From: Amoebidium appalachense
Taxonomy: Eukaryota > Ichthyosporea
Assembly (NCBI GenBank): GCA_963693365.1
Contig: CAVNZM010000012.1
Span: 930,001 to 994,000 of the forward strand
Length of the DNA: 64,000 nt
Reading direction: 5' to 3'
Below, one piece after another: positions 1 to 20,482 of the stretch. The stretch's first letter is position 1. Every line of letters begins with the position of its first letter. Under the pieces are notes generated by a model. The model was not told the origin of the DNA. It searched no databases and saw only the letters and a program-made list of their open reading frames with translations. Both the position numbers and the translations under genes were made by a program.

Positions 1-9130
<9,130 letters not shown>

Positions 9131-10396
9131 TTGGCCGCTTTTAGCAATCATCCGCCAATCACAGACCGATTCAAGTGCACCCAATTACCAAACACGCCCA
9201 TCCATGCCTTGAGGTGAAAAAGAATCGAATTTCGGGGCTTTTTATTGGCTGTTGGGTTCGGATTTTAATTGTCGACGGTTGCCTCGATATGGAGTGAAGG
9301 TGTGTTTGGGCCGCGGTTTGTGATTTGGTGAGTTGTCATGCAGTAAGGGGGGGGGGTGTTTTCTACATAGCCCCCATGCCCACCTGGTATAGTCTTACTT
9401 ACAGAAGTGAGGTCTGATGAAGGGAAGAACGATTAGGTGAGATCGGTGATGATTACGCGATGGTTTGGTGTAAATTAGGTTGCTGCTAGGATACACCCGG
9501 TGTATTGTTAGGTTTTTCAGCGTCGTTTGTGATGAGATGAGATTTGTGAAGGAATGGGCTGGTCTTTTGTGTGGGAGGTTTTGGTGTCGTATTATTATAA
9601 AGTCTGTGTGGGTCAAATATATCGGGTTAAATCAGGCGCCCACACACTCATGTAACACGCGTAACACCAACGTACGCTTAAAGATAATATGTATATAACC
9701 CGTTTTGCAACATGCACACAGACACAGAAAGACACAAGTACAGATACACGCTCACGTACACACATACAGACACACGCTGGGTAGGTAGATTTTGCACGTT
9801 GGAATCGAATGGTGTGGGGAGAGTAACGGATTCCGTGATGATGAATGCCGTTTAGAACATGCATGGGTCTAATATAGACCGTATAATCATGTAAAATAAT
9901 AAGCTTTTTAACATAGCGGGGGTGGTTTGTTTTGTTGTTGTTTGTTTTTCCCCCCTGTGTGCATGCAGATTGGCGTTTGCGAGAGGTAGTACCATTATTA
10001 GTCCCGGGTTAATTATTGGTGTGACACGTACCTTAACTTTTATCCACAATCCCAGTTCATGTACGTACACCGATGAATTTCCCAACCTCTCCCTTTTCCC
10101 CATCTCCCTGTAGTGTATGTGCCCTTTAACATCGCAAATGGTTTTAACACATTTTAAGTGTAGTGTTGTACTTTAGCGTGTGAGATACTGCGGACTGATT
10201 GGTCCGTTGAAATAAGGTAAAATTATAAGCACGTGACTTGTGCGTCGGAGCTAAATAATTTTGTCTGCAAAACATGTTTCTTTCAGGACTCCTCCCTCTC
10301 CCCCCCCTCCCACCCGCCCCCCTCCCCATCTTCCCCTCTTCATTTCCCTTCTCTCTTTCAGGACCCCCCCCCCCCCCCTCCCCCCCAAAAAAAAAT

Positions 10397-10461
<65 letters not shown>

Positions 10462-11190
10462 CCCCCCTCCCCCCCCCTCCCCCCCCCCCTCCCCCCTCCC
10501 ACCACACACACACACACCTACCCCCCACACAATCACAAAATCAGCAAACACCTATCAGTTCTGTCTCACGTCGCCAACATGCGTGTTCATACCACACATG
10601 TACACACAAGTAACTAATAAATAGCACAGGTACACAAAAGTACATAATAGCACACTCACACACACGTGTACACTTTCTACACACAGATTCTTGACATCCC
10701 GAAACATCGGGCACATATACAGGTGCTGGGGACACACAGGACATCCTATATACCACCAGCCTGTCCTCCCCCCCCCCCCCCCCCCCCCCCCTCCCCCCCC
10801 CCCCCCACACACACACACACACACACATACACACACACACACTTAGCTTTCCCCCCCCTCCCCAGCTCCTTCTCAGCACAGAAAAGAGTGCACTCGGTTA
10901 TCGGCATTCCTGTGTACATTTATTGTGAAGGACGAAACTATCCATAGCAGTAGCAAAGGGATTCTGATATTACTTGTGCAGATATACTACATAAGACACA
11001 TCTGACAATTTCGCAAATTCGATACACTGCTTAACCAAAAAAAATATAAAACGACATCATCTATACAAGCGTGATAGCAGTATACACCAGTTTCATCCAT
11101 TGTTTAGGTTTTATTTGTGGAAATTATTGACATAAATATTTTTCTGGGTAAACACGTAGGATGGGTGTCCGATATCAACAGACTTCGTTT
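9131..11190. other. Intergenic, no supported gene
   Basis: Between the LZTR1-like stop and the LTR-like segment I find no coding signal. It holds (CA)n at 10397-10459, C-rich tracts at 10300-10392 and 10458-10500, a C run at 10768-10806 and a weak AATAAA on the + strand near 10617. That signal is far for the upstream gene's poly(A) site, and no closer AATAAA was seen. Confidence 0.6.
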
Positions 11191-11660
11191 CATGTTTTAG
11201 CAGTTCGCGTTCGGCTGCCCGCATACGGGCACCTATTAGCCGATCAAAACATCAGATTCCACAGATCACTAGACCGAGTTTGATTGGCTCAGGATCAGAT
11301 TTCACATAACACTAGATCGATTTTGATTGGCTCAGATCGGTAGCCTTAGGTATATAAGCACGACAGTTTTTAGCAGATCAGCAAGCAACAAACACATCTT
11401 CTGTGTTTAGCACCTACAGCTTTACAGCTATATTTTTCTTTTTTTTTCACCCACCCACCTACACCCTACACTCAACCCCCATTGATCCCCACATACGTGC
11501 TGTTTTTTCACGGGGCGAAGACTTCCCCCCGTTTTTTGGGCACAAGGACCTCACGGATCAATAAATTGATGACTGGGGGCTTGCCGTGGTTTACAACCAT
11601 TGCAGGTTCACTTTCGTCCAAGGGGATGTCCCCCTAGAGGCAACACACGTCCCGGAGTAG
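11190..11660 (+). mobile_element. LTR-like segment (CCAAT boxes, TATA, AATAAA, PBS-like end)
   Basis: Two copies of gattggctcag (inverted CCAAT, about 11281 and 11330) precede a TATA box, gtatataagc, at 11350-11359. About 195 nt later comes acggatcaataaa (AATAAA near 11553), then tgactgggggcttgccgtgg, whose tgggggct resembles a tRNA-complementary primer-binding start. Promoter, a very short transcribed unit and a poly(A) signal in about 200 nt with no ORF is the layout of a LTR. No partner LTR, target duplication or internal protein was found, so this could equally be a short non-coding gene. Confidence 0.3.
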
Positions 11661-11866
11661 TTTTCATAGAACTGCTTATATATTGACATTTATATCAAGC
11701 ACATGTAATGATGCGAATATGTACCACCTACGGGATACGTTTTACATCCGTAGACATATCCCAACACAAATATACCATTTTTCTTCAGAACTTCATCGGA
11801 CCCCTAAAGCCAAATCATACATTGAACAGTGATATACCCGATGAATTTTCGCAATTTCAGCTTTGT

Positions 11867-12258
11867 CTACATCTTTGGCAGCCGCTCGTTGGGATCAGGC
11901 TGGGACTGGCGCCGGCCAATCTTGTGAATAGATAACTCCAAGTCGAGATAACTGAAAGGGCCGTGGCTGTAGTATATCTCCTCGGTGGGGTCGGTGCCGT
12001 CCTTCTTGGCCATCATCTCCTGTGCAGGGAGGGCCCCGTTCTGCAAAATGGATAAGTGGGTGGTGTGTGATATACAATATGTAAAATGGTATGTATACGC
12101 CAAGGGTCAGATCTGGATAATGGGGATATTTGTATGTGGAAACGATGTACGGTGTCGACCATGGCTCTCTGAATGTTTCTGATCCGCATCCTTTTAATTC
12201 TCCAGATTCGGACGGTGAGGAGGGGGGGGTGCGTGGGTGGGTGCGTGGGTGGGTGCGT

Positions 12259-12289
<31 letters not shown>

Positions 12290-12345
12290 GGGGGGGCTGG
12301 AGATTCGGACGGGGAGGAGGAGGGGGGTGAGGAGGTGGGGAGAGA

Positions 12346-12383
<38 letters not shown>

Positions 12384-12844
12384 GGGGGGGGGGGGGGGGA
12401 TGGGAGGGGGGGGGATGGGGGGATGGGAATAAATTTCAAGTGATCAGCCTGAGCCAGGCACCGTGGAAACGTTACATGTCAATGATGGCCGGGTAGTATG
12501 TATGTGAGAAATGAATCACTGAGATAAAGGTAGAGGAATAGAGGAAAGCTGTGTGTGTGTGTGTTGATGGGTGGGGTGGGGGTAGGTGGGGAGGGGGCGG
12601 GGGGGGGGGGGGGGGGGGGGGGGGGGAGAATTAGTTCAGCAAAGGCAAAGGGAGGGAAGGCACTAGAGTGAACCTTCCTTTTCGAACTGGTGGGGAGGAG
12701 GAGGGGGAAGGGCGGGAATCCAATGACGGGTGGGGAGAGAGGGGCGGAGAGGGGAGGGGAAGGGAGGGGAGCGGGAGGGGTGGGGGGGTGGGGTGGGGGG
12801 TGTTGGGGGAAGGAGAGGGCCGGAGAACTGGGAGGAGGCGAGTG

Positions 12845-12890
<46 letters not shown>

Positions 12891-13236
12891 GAATGAATGT
12901 AGGTGAAAAAACTATGAGAATGCCACAGTTGCAAGCGATTGGTTAGAAGGGAGAGCCGGGGAAAAGCCCATGGTAGAGGCTAAAGAGGGGGAGGGGCGAG
13001 GGGGGGGGGGGGGGGGGGGGGGGCAGAAGGACGAAGGGGAGGGCCGAGAGGGGGAGAGGGGGGGAGGGGGGGGAGGGGGCGGGGGGGGGGGGGGGGGGGG
13101 GGGGGGGAGCAGGAATGAATGTAGGTGAAAAAACTGAGGTGCCACAAAACTTTGAGAATGCCACAGTTGCAAGCGATTGGTTAGAAGGGCGAGCCGGGGA
13201 AAAGCTCATGGTAGAGGCTAAAGAGGGGAGGGGCGA

Positions 13237-13269
<33 letters not shown>

Positions 13270-14084
13270 TGAGGTTGAAGGCATCCGGAGAGGGGTGCGA
13301 AGGGTTGGAAAGGGGAGCGAAAAGGGAGTTATGGGGATGGGGGGATGTGGGGAGGGGGGGACAGGGCGGGGGAGAGGAAGGGGGGGGGGAGGGGGGGTAC
13401 GAATACATGTGGAGGAAGATGGAAGGGGCTGTGAGGGGGTGGTTGGGGAGGGGAAGGGCCGGGGGGGGGGGGGGGGGGGGGGAGGGGGGGAGAGAGGAGA
13501 GAGGGGGGGGGGGGGGGGGGGGGGGGGGGGATAACACCAACCTTTGCCCCCATGTGACCCTTCGGGCTGCCTCCTTGCACAGGCTCGACCTTTGTCCCTT
13601 TTGCGTTGATTGGCTCAGCAGGGGGGGGGGGCTCATAGCCCACCACCCCAGCCTTGACTAGGGGGGCAACGTGCGTGTCCTTTCCAGCGACAAATTCCCT
13701 CTTCTCTGATTGGGTCTTATCGGTGGATCCTCGGTTTTCATTGGTGGCTGTGTTGGGTGTGGCACCCGACGGTTTGGCTGACTTCACGCTGAGTCCCTGC
13801 GCTCCGATTGGTTGGGCGGGCGGATCACATAACACCTCGAACTTTCCGGGGGGTTCTGGAACGGCGGACACACGTGCCTTGGAGCCCGCTTCCCCTTTGC
13901 CCTCCTCCACCTGCGACGACTTGGTCACCATGCGGCGCATACCAAAAAAGGCAATGGCACGGGGAATGTGATTGGCTCCAGATGTAATAGGTGTGATGGT
14001 TGCAGGGATGATGTGGATTATTTTTGAGACTGAAGTCATGTTGACGGTGGAAATTATTCTTAGTCTCGGGGATCCGGTCACAGC
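11867..14084 (-). CDS. NDUFV3: NDUFV3-like mitochondrial complex I subunit, two exons
   Basis: Exon 1 is 14084-13542 (ATG at 14039-14037) and exon 2 is 12040-11867 (TAG 11869-11867). The acceptors read acacag|GCTG and ttttgcag|AACGGGG, and the join AAG|AAC is in phase 0, giving 223 residues. The N-terminus (MTSVSKIIHIIPATITPITS, then IPRAIAFFGMRRMVTKSS) lacks acidic residues and is rich in Ser/Thr/Arg, as in a mitochondrial presequence. A polar Pro/Lys/Glu-rich middle follows. The C-terminus YYSHGPFSYLDLELSIHK followed by QPDP matches the conserved end of NDUFV3 (Y-x2-H, a T/S-[FY]-LDL-x-LELS-like block, then QP). NDUFV3 is an accessory subunit beside the 51-kDa flavoprotein of the NADH-oxidising module. 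The donor GTTGGT is weak. An acceptor before exon 1 implies an untranslated first exon, which I could not place. Confidence 0.7.
12041..13541 (-). repeat. NDUFV3-like intron: G runs and a tandem duplication
   Basis: The + strand carries G runs at about 12272-12293, 12350-12400, 12600-12626, 12847-12887, 13000-13022, 13082-13107, 13240-13268, 13460-13482 and 13504-13530, which are C runs in the transcript. A unit of roughly 222 nt is duplicated: 12886-12993 and 13108-13230 share gcaggaatgaatgtaggtga, then a ccacagttgcaagcgattgg core and gagccggggaaaagc. The second copy has a 16-nt insertion relative to the first. Confidence 0.85.
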
Positions 14085-15500
14085 CTGTGTAAAAAAAAAT
14101 ATATATAAAAATGTGTTAAGAGATTTGGCTCTCTCAAGGATTTGTTGATGACGTGCTTTCTCAGGTGTATCAGGTCGAAGGAGGAAAAGAAAAAGAAGAA
14201 AACCATGGGAGGGTGAGGTGCGGGGGTGGATGACCCTCCGTCCAAAAGGGTTACTTTGCGGAGAAAGTCATCAATGTGCCTTTCTCTCCCTCACTTTTCA
14301 CCTTCACGTTTCTTTCCTTGATTTTCTTCCCCCCCCCCCCCCTCCCCCCCCCTCCCCCCCCCCCCCTCCCCCCCCTCCCCCCGCCCACCCGCCTGCCCGT
14401 CCGCCCGCCCGCCCGCCCGCCCGCCCGGAAGGGGGTATGTTGCATCAAAGGAAGGAAGGGGGGGGGGGGGGGGGGGGGGGGTTAACGGAGGTCTGAGATA
14501 GGAAGGGGGGAGGGAGGAGGAAGGGCCTTTCACTTTATTTGCACTATTACCTAAAGTGAAAACTGTCAGACACAGTGTTACTGAGAATCCGAAACAGAGA
14601 GGAGCCGGGGGGGGGGGGGGGGAGGGGGGCCAAGGGAGCCTCGGCCTAAGGGAGAGCATATGCCAGAGGGAGTATGGACGTAGTAATATATGAAGAGGGA
14701 GACTCGGAGACAGAGATTCTAGATAAAGAAATTGGAGCACGAAAGAGGGAGAGACACTGGCCACAGAATAGCACTTCATATGAGGAAGGAGCAGGAGAAA
14801 CGCAAGGCGGGAGAGGTGGGGATTTGGCGGAAGGGGTGGGGGGGGGGGTGGGGGGGGGGGGAATTAGATCAAAAATGGGGTGGGGGGGGGGTAAGTCGGC
14901 AAATAGAGAGGGGGAAGGGGGGGGGGGGGGGGGTAAGTCGGCAAGAAAGAGAGGGGGAGGGGGGGGGGGGAGGATGGAGGGAGAGTGAGAGAGCCTCGGG
15001 CAGAGAGAGAAAGGAGGAGCTCGAGAGGGATTGGGGGGGGGGGGGGGGGGGAGGGGGGGAGAGAGAGGGAGGAAGGGGGGAGGAAGGGGGGGGGGGGGGG
15101 GGGGGGGAAGGAGGGAGGGGAGGGGGGGAGGGGGGGGGGGGGGGGGGGGTAAGGGAGAAAGGGATAGAGAGACAGAAATAAGGGAACACCTTGAGGGAGT
15201 GTCACTGAGTCTCGGAGGGAGAAAGGGGTGGATACTATCAGGGCAAGGGCCTCGGGAGAGACTGCCAACAGAGAGGGAGAGGGTGTGTGTATGTGTGTGT
15301 GTGTGGGGGGGGGGGGGGGGGGGGGGGGGGGGGAGACAGGGGTGACCATCAAAGAAAACTACTGGGCCAGCTTTTAATGGATAAATGTGCACATGACTGT
15401 TCAAGAAGTTCAATGGCATATTGCTGTTACTTGCTATCTAAATTCACAAGGCAACTGAAAATTGCCATGGAGATCTAGAGAACCGTGTTTTTCCTTACCT
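14085..15500. repeat. C/G- and purine-rich intergenic block
   Basis: The region upstream of the NDUFV3-like gene contains a C run (14330-14385), a (CCCG)n stretch near 14395-14425, a G run at 14459-14480, and from about 14600 to 15335 a nearly pure G/A strand with many G runs. ORFs across it are only Pro-, Gly- or Arg-rich products of the repeat. No promoter for the NDUFV3-like gene could be singled out. Confidence 0.7.
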
Positions 15501-18500
15501 TCTTGGCACCAACCGTCTCTGAAGCGAACTTTCGCGTTGATTATGAAACATAGGCCTTTACAGTAGTTGGTGACGTGTGATATAAACCTTTTTTTCTCTC
15601 CTCCTTCCTTATAGTATTATTCATTGTTGCTCTTGTTTTCGTGTTTTGTGTGGCGGGTACAATCAGAATGACAGCGCTGCAGTCAGCAAATAACCCCGAC
15701 ACCATCCTCATCAACGTTTTGGGCCAAGCTTGGTAGGTGTCATGTCCTTTTTTGCTGACACTTTCGTGATTATTTTCAATATCATGGCGATGCAGCCGTG
15801 TTGATAATTACTGTCATAGCACATAGGTAAGGGCAAAAAGGGCAGCCAAAAAAAAAAAAAAAAAAAAAAAAAAGGAAGAAAAAGGAAAAAACGGGAAAAA
15901 AGGGCATTAAACATACTATACGTGTTGTCTTAATGGATTCGTAGTGAGCTCGGAAGTAATGAAGTTGCATGTTCAATCAGTATATTTCCACCGTAAGCAA
16001 TTGCAATCCCACTAACTTGGCAGCATGTATGCATATGTACAGGTCGTGGACTCGAATCTCGTGGCCGTGGTGAAGCTTGCACACACATTTGGATATTGCG
16101 GTGTCCACGCGCTATAGCAAGCCACACACGCACGATAATAGCATGATCATGAGCTCTATAGGTGTGTTTACATTTACATTTACAGGTGCACTTTCAGTTT
16201 GGACACTTGACAGGTGCCACAGTGTACGTGCCTGTGTGACTGTACGTGGTGTCCACGTTCTAACCGTTCGACGGATGATCACATTTGCCTGTGTGTGTGT
16301 CCGGTTATACTGAAGAAGGCACAAAAGACCATATTACATACGGGAATTATTCAAACAAACAAACAGAATGCACGATAATATAGTACGCATAGCGATATCA
16401 GCCTTTCCTGCCGTTATCACACGGCTGTGATGGTGACTGTTATAACGTGATGTAGCGCTCAGCGTGCACACGTGTACTGTACATACAGGTACAGTAGCAT
16501 GGGGTTTCGTCCCATGACACACTGATTTATTGCCGTGGATTTTTCAATTCTATTTATTGCAGAACAGCGCTGTGCCTTGGACCAATGAGCAACAATGGCC
16601 TCATTTGAATCTCGCCACCTTGCCATATTTGCGCTGAGAAAAGATCTACCAATCATTGCTACTACTCGCACAAATGTTTTTTAGATCCGGAAGGACATCT
16701 TCGGAATCTTGTGTTCCTTGCCGAATGCCGACCGATGAACTTTCTGACAAAAAAATTGACATTAGTAAAAAGGTATACACAGTTTTAATAAATGGAAAAG
16801 GCAAAGACTGTAAGGTAAGTCGGACCACAGAGTCAGGAATGTGCAACGCCGCCACCGTGACCGTGTCACGGCCCAAGTCAGCCGCCAATGACAGGGCCCG
16901 GCAACACCATTGCATGATCCTAATGGTGACGTCCATGGGCACACGGCGATGTTGGAATGCACTTACCCTGTATGGCGCTGGAATCTGCGGCAAATACTGA
17001 TCCAGTTTCTTTTGTTATTACATTGCAGTTTATTCAGAATAGAAGTTACTTTATCGGCACCTACTTTATTCAGTTTTTTGGCGCAAGGCCGGGCCACGCG
17101 GCCCGCTTTCAGTGAACAAAATGAAAATAGCAACACCAATCACTTCATCTAGCCAATCACAAACTACACTCGAACCTGGGCTTCTCGTTGCTTCCGGACC
17201 GACGGTCCACCAATCATGCTTTCCAAAACATATGTACTCCATGATATGTTGTAGAGCCCTTAAACATATTTTATCATAACACAATCTAATAGTATATGAT
17301 AAGTATATCGCGATATACTTATTATACACTATTTGATGCTGTCCATTTTACCATAGTGACTTTTGAAATAGTTTACTGCGTTCGAACGCCCTGGTGCGCA
17401 TTCCGATGCGTCCCCCTCCAATCAAAAGACGATCTGGCTAGAGATATCATATCACAACCTATCACAACGTCGTATATCTTTTGGCCCCCCCCAATGAGCG
17501 ATATACAAACTTTTCTCGGCATCTGTACGATATTTATAATATATACTATCTACAATGTGGAATAGTAAAACATGTCTGTTGTTGCATACAAACGTACTAT
17601 ATTTATTTATACACATAAATGGCGAGCCCATTACACAGGCATGGGGCTACTGTACATGTGAAATAAAATCATTATCACCATCGATGATGATGATCACGAA
17701 AGTTTATCCGAACGGTGCGAATTCCAAGCCATGTACATATGTTCATGCGCATTTTCCTGCATGCGCACTTGCCGACTGAAGTATTCTACAGTACCCTCTG
17801 CATGAACGGGAAGACAGACATGTGTACACATGCATATGTGGCGTGAAGTACGTGTAAATAGAAAAAACATACAAGTATGATGATATCAGTGTGAATGAAG
17901 AACGTTCTTGCCAAAATTATTCGCGGATCCGGGTCCGGGAGGCACCCGTCCCCTCGCTTTTCCATGTCGTCACCATCACGGCACAATCATCATCGGCACT
18001 AGGGCGACAGACGGCGACTGAGGTCTGGACAAGGTCACTGTGACGTCATTGACACGTGCCACTGTTAAGTATACATGGCACACATCAAGTTGTCGGTGAT
18101 ACAACTTGTGCATTTTTATGGGTGCACTCTCTGATTTTCAATCATCATTGAATTGATGCCTGAAACATGCGAACGCATGTTTCTAAAATTCATTGCAAAA
18201 CGAGGGCTCGTGCCACTGTGAAACTCACTAATGAGAGTCACTATTTGCCGTTAAATTGTTTAGCTAATGATAACCCGTGCGTTCCGACCGTTTCGAGTGT
18301 ACGTACGTCTTATGCACCTTCAGCACAAAAGCTGCAGAAAGCATAGATCTTTCTTCTTTTTTGTTCAGATAACGATGTCGTCAAACTTACGGTAGTCACG
18401 GAAATAAAACACAGCAGGATCCTTCGAATACAAGTCACTAATCATATGTACACAACTTGTATGCACTCGTACGCGCATGTTTCACAACGCACCACGCAAA

Positions 18501-19032
18501 AATCTGATGTGTGATTAGCAAGTGCTACAACATCTGTACTCAGTGTACAATAGAAATCACCCTTCACACTGCAGCCGGGGGCCTGCAACTTCTTTCGAAG
18601 ACACTGAAATTTGCACCTTGTCGTTCTGAAGCAAACACCTTCAGAACCGCCCCACGTAGCACTGCACTGTTCAGATTCAACTATTCGGTTATTGTTTGCC
18701 ACCGTGACGGGCACTCAGTGGCAAGCCCTAGCCTCGAAAGTGAATATTTCAGAGGGATCAAAGCCATCATTGTCGACTGGCTGAGCGACAATGCAAAACA
18801 TAAAATAAGGTAAGGTGCGGGCCGAGCTTCCCCCAAATCCATTGTTCCACATCGTAACTATTCCAGTGATGCAGTTTTCCTTTCTTTCTTTCTTTCTTTC
18901 TTTTCTTTCTTTCTTTCCGGCTTTCTCTTTCACTTTATTCTCTTTTCTTTATCTTTTTTTTTTCTTGTGTGTGAGTGAGGGGGGAGAGGGGAGGGGGTGG
19001 GGGTGGGGGTGGGGGGGGTGGGGGGTGGTGGT

Positions 19033-19063
<31 letters not shown>

Positions 19064-20124
19064 GGCTGGGTCATCCTGTTGCCACATTTCGCTACTACGG
19101 TACAGAATAGTACAAACATTGACTATAATTTCCGATATGATTCATGTTTTTTGGTGCAGTGGGTGTGGCAAAACTTTAGAAAATGCCTAAATGCAGTGCT
19201 AGAATAACGTTTAATGAAACTCCCACTCAGCTGATTCTCCAAGAATTGCAACTTCCAAAGGCTGCAAATTCAACCGTGTTAGTGCCGGGAATGTCACCGT
19301 ACGTATCAGAATTGTGCAGACCACATCAGCCAGCAGCAGAGGACTGAGTAGAGCCCAACGTTAACTGTGTGGAACGAGTCGTAAAAGGCTCAGGCTACCA
19401 GTAGGTGAGTGTTTTACTTGGAATGTGGACACACGGCGCAAGCGCTAATTGTTGAATATATTAGTGAATTGCCAAGTGCTGCCGATGCACATACACTGCA
19501 CAACATGAACCGCTAATTTCTACTTGACACCTTATTGAAGCATGCTCGTGAGTTTTTACTAGTACTCAAGAGTCTTGAGTGCGACTCCACCTCCTCGTGC
19601 GAGATATACTACACGCGAATGCCTACATGTTCTATTTTCCAATGCACTGATATCGATCATATCCAAACTGCATGATGTCATATGAAGTACTGAAACGTTT
19701 ATTCCTGCAACCTTGTTTCTATATATGAAGGCTATGCAAATAAAAAAAAAAAAACCAAATTTAAAACAAGAGGTTGCCATTAGTTTGTGGTGACACACTA
19801 TGTACCGTGTTCCCAAAGCCATTTATAGTGGTACACACATCTGGCAGCCTGCTCAAAGTTTGTCGCCGTTAACGGTTCCTCCAGGTTGATCATCCTATTG
19901 CCGAAGGTCGAAAAATCACACTTTAACAGGATATTGTAGTACGTCTTTACGTAGAGTGGTTAAACCGTTGCACTGAAATTCATATGTCTGCAAATCTTTT
20001 GGACCCTACAATGGAGTAAGTTACTAAACTCGCACAGTAGGTGATGTGTGCGGATATATGGTCACTGTAAACACTGGCTTGAAGCATACTGGATACGTGC
20101 TCATTGACAACGGGTTTGACCCTC

Positions 20125-20195
<71 letters not shown>

Positions 20196-20245
20196 ACAGA
20201 CCGTCCGCGCACACACACACACACACATACACACACACAGACCGT

Positions 20246-20300
<55 letters not shown>

Positions 20301-20311
20301 GTCCACACACA

Positions 20312-20386
<75 letters not shown>

Positions 20387-20482
20387 CCACCACCACCACC
20401 ACCACCACGTGACAACACCCCTTTCCACACAACTTCCCAAACTTTGTCATCTCAAACAGTGACAGGCACAGCAACTGAACCC
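15501..20482. other. Gene-poor region upstream of the GATA gene, weak exon candidates only
   Basis: Base composition is balanced, with few simple repeats apart from A and T runs near 15849-15873 and 18960 and a G-rich tract at 19000-19060. Three short stretches look coding but are unproven: 15668-15732 (MTALQSANNPDTILINVLGQ, donor GTAGGT), 18708-18810 (ends before a strong donor GTAAGG) and 19183-19347 (54 codons). CCAAT/ATTGG pentamers cluster at 17130-17215. A perfect 24-bp palindrome sits at 17299-17322. No family was recognised. Confidence 0.5.
20126..20407 (+). repeat. Compound (CA)n array with CCGTCC interruptions, then (ACC)n
   Basis: About 260 nt of (CA)n is broken three times by accgtcc-type interruptions (about 20201, 20239 and 20298) and closes with seven to eight ACC/CAC triplets. 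It ends about 75 nt before the chosen GATA start codon, so it lies in that gene's promoter or 5' UTR. Confidence 0.95.

Noticed and set aside
16040-16075. Possible tRNA B box (ggactcgaatctc)
   Set aside because: No A box at the right distance and the T-arm does not pair.
20046-20462. Thr-His and Val-Cys open frames over the CA array before the GATA gene
   Set aside because: Pure microsatellite translation on both strands.
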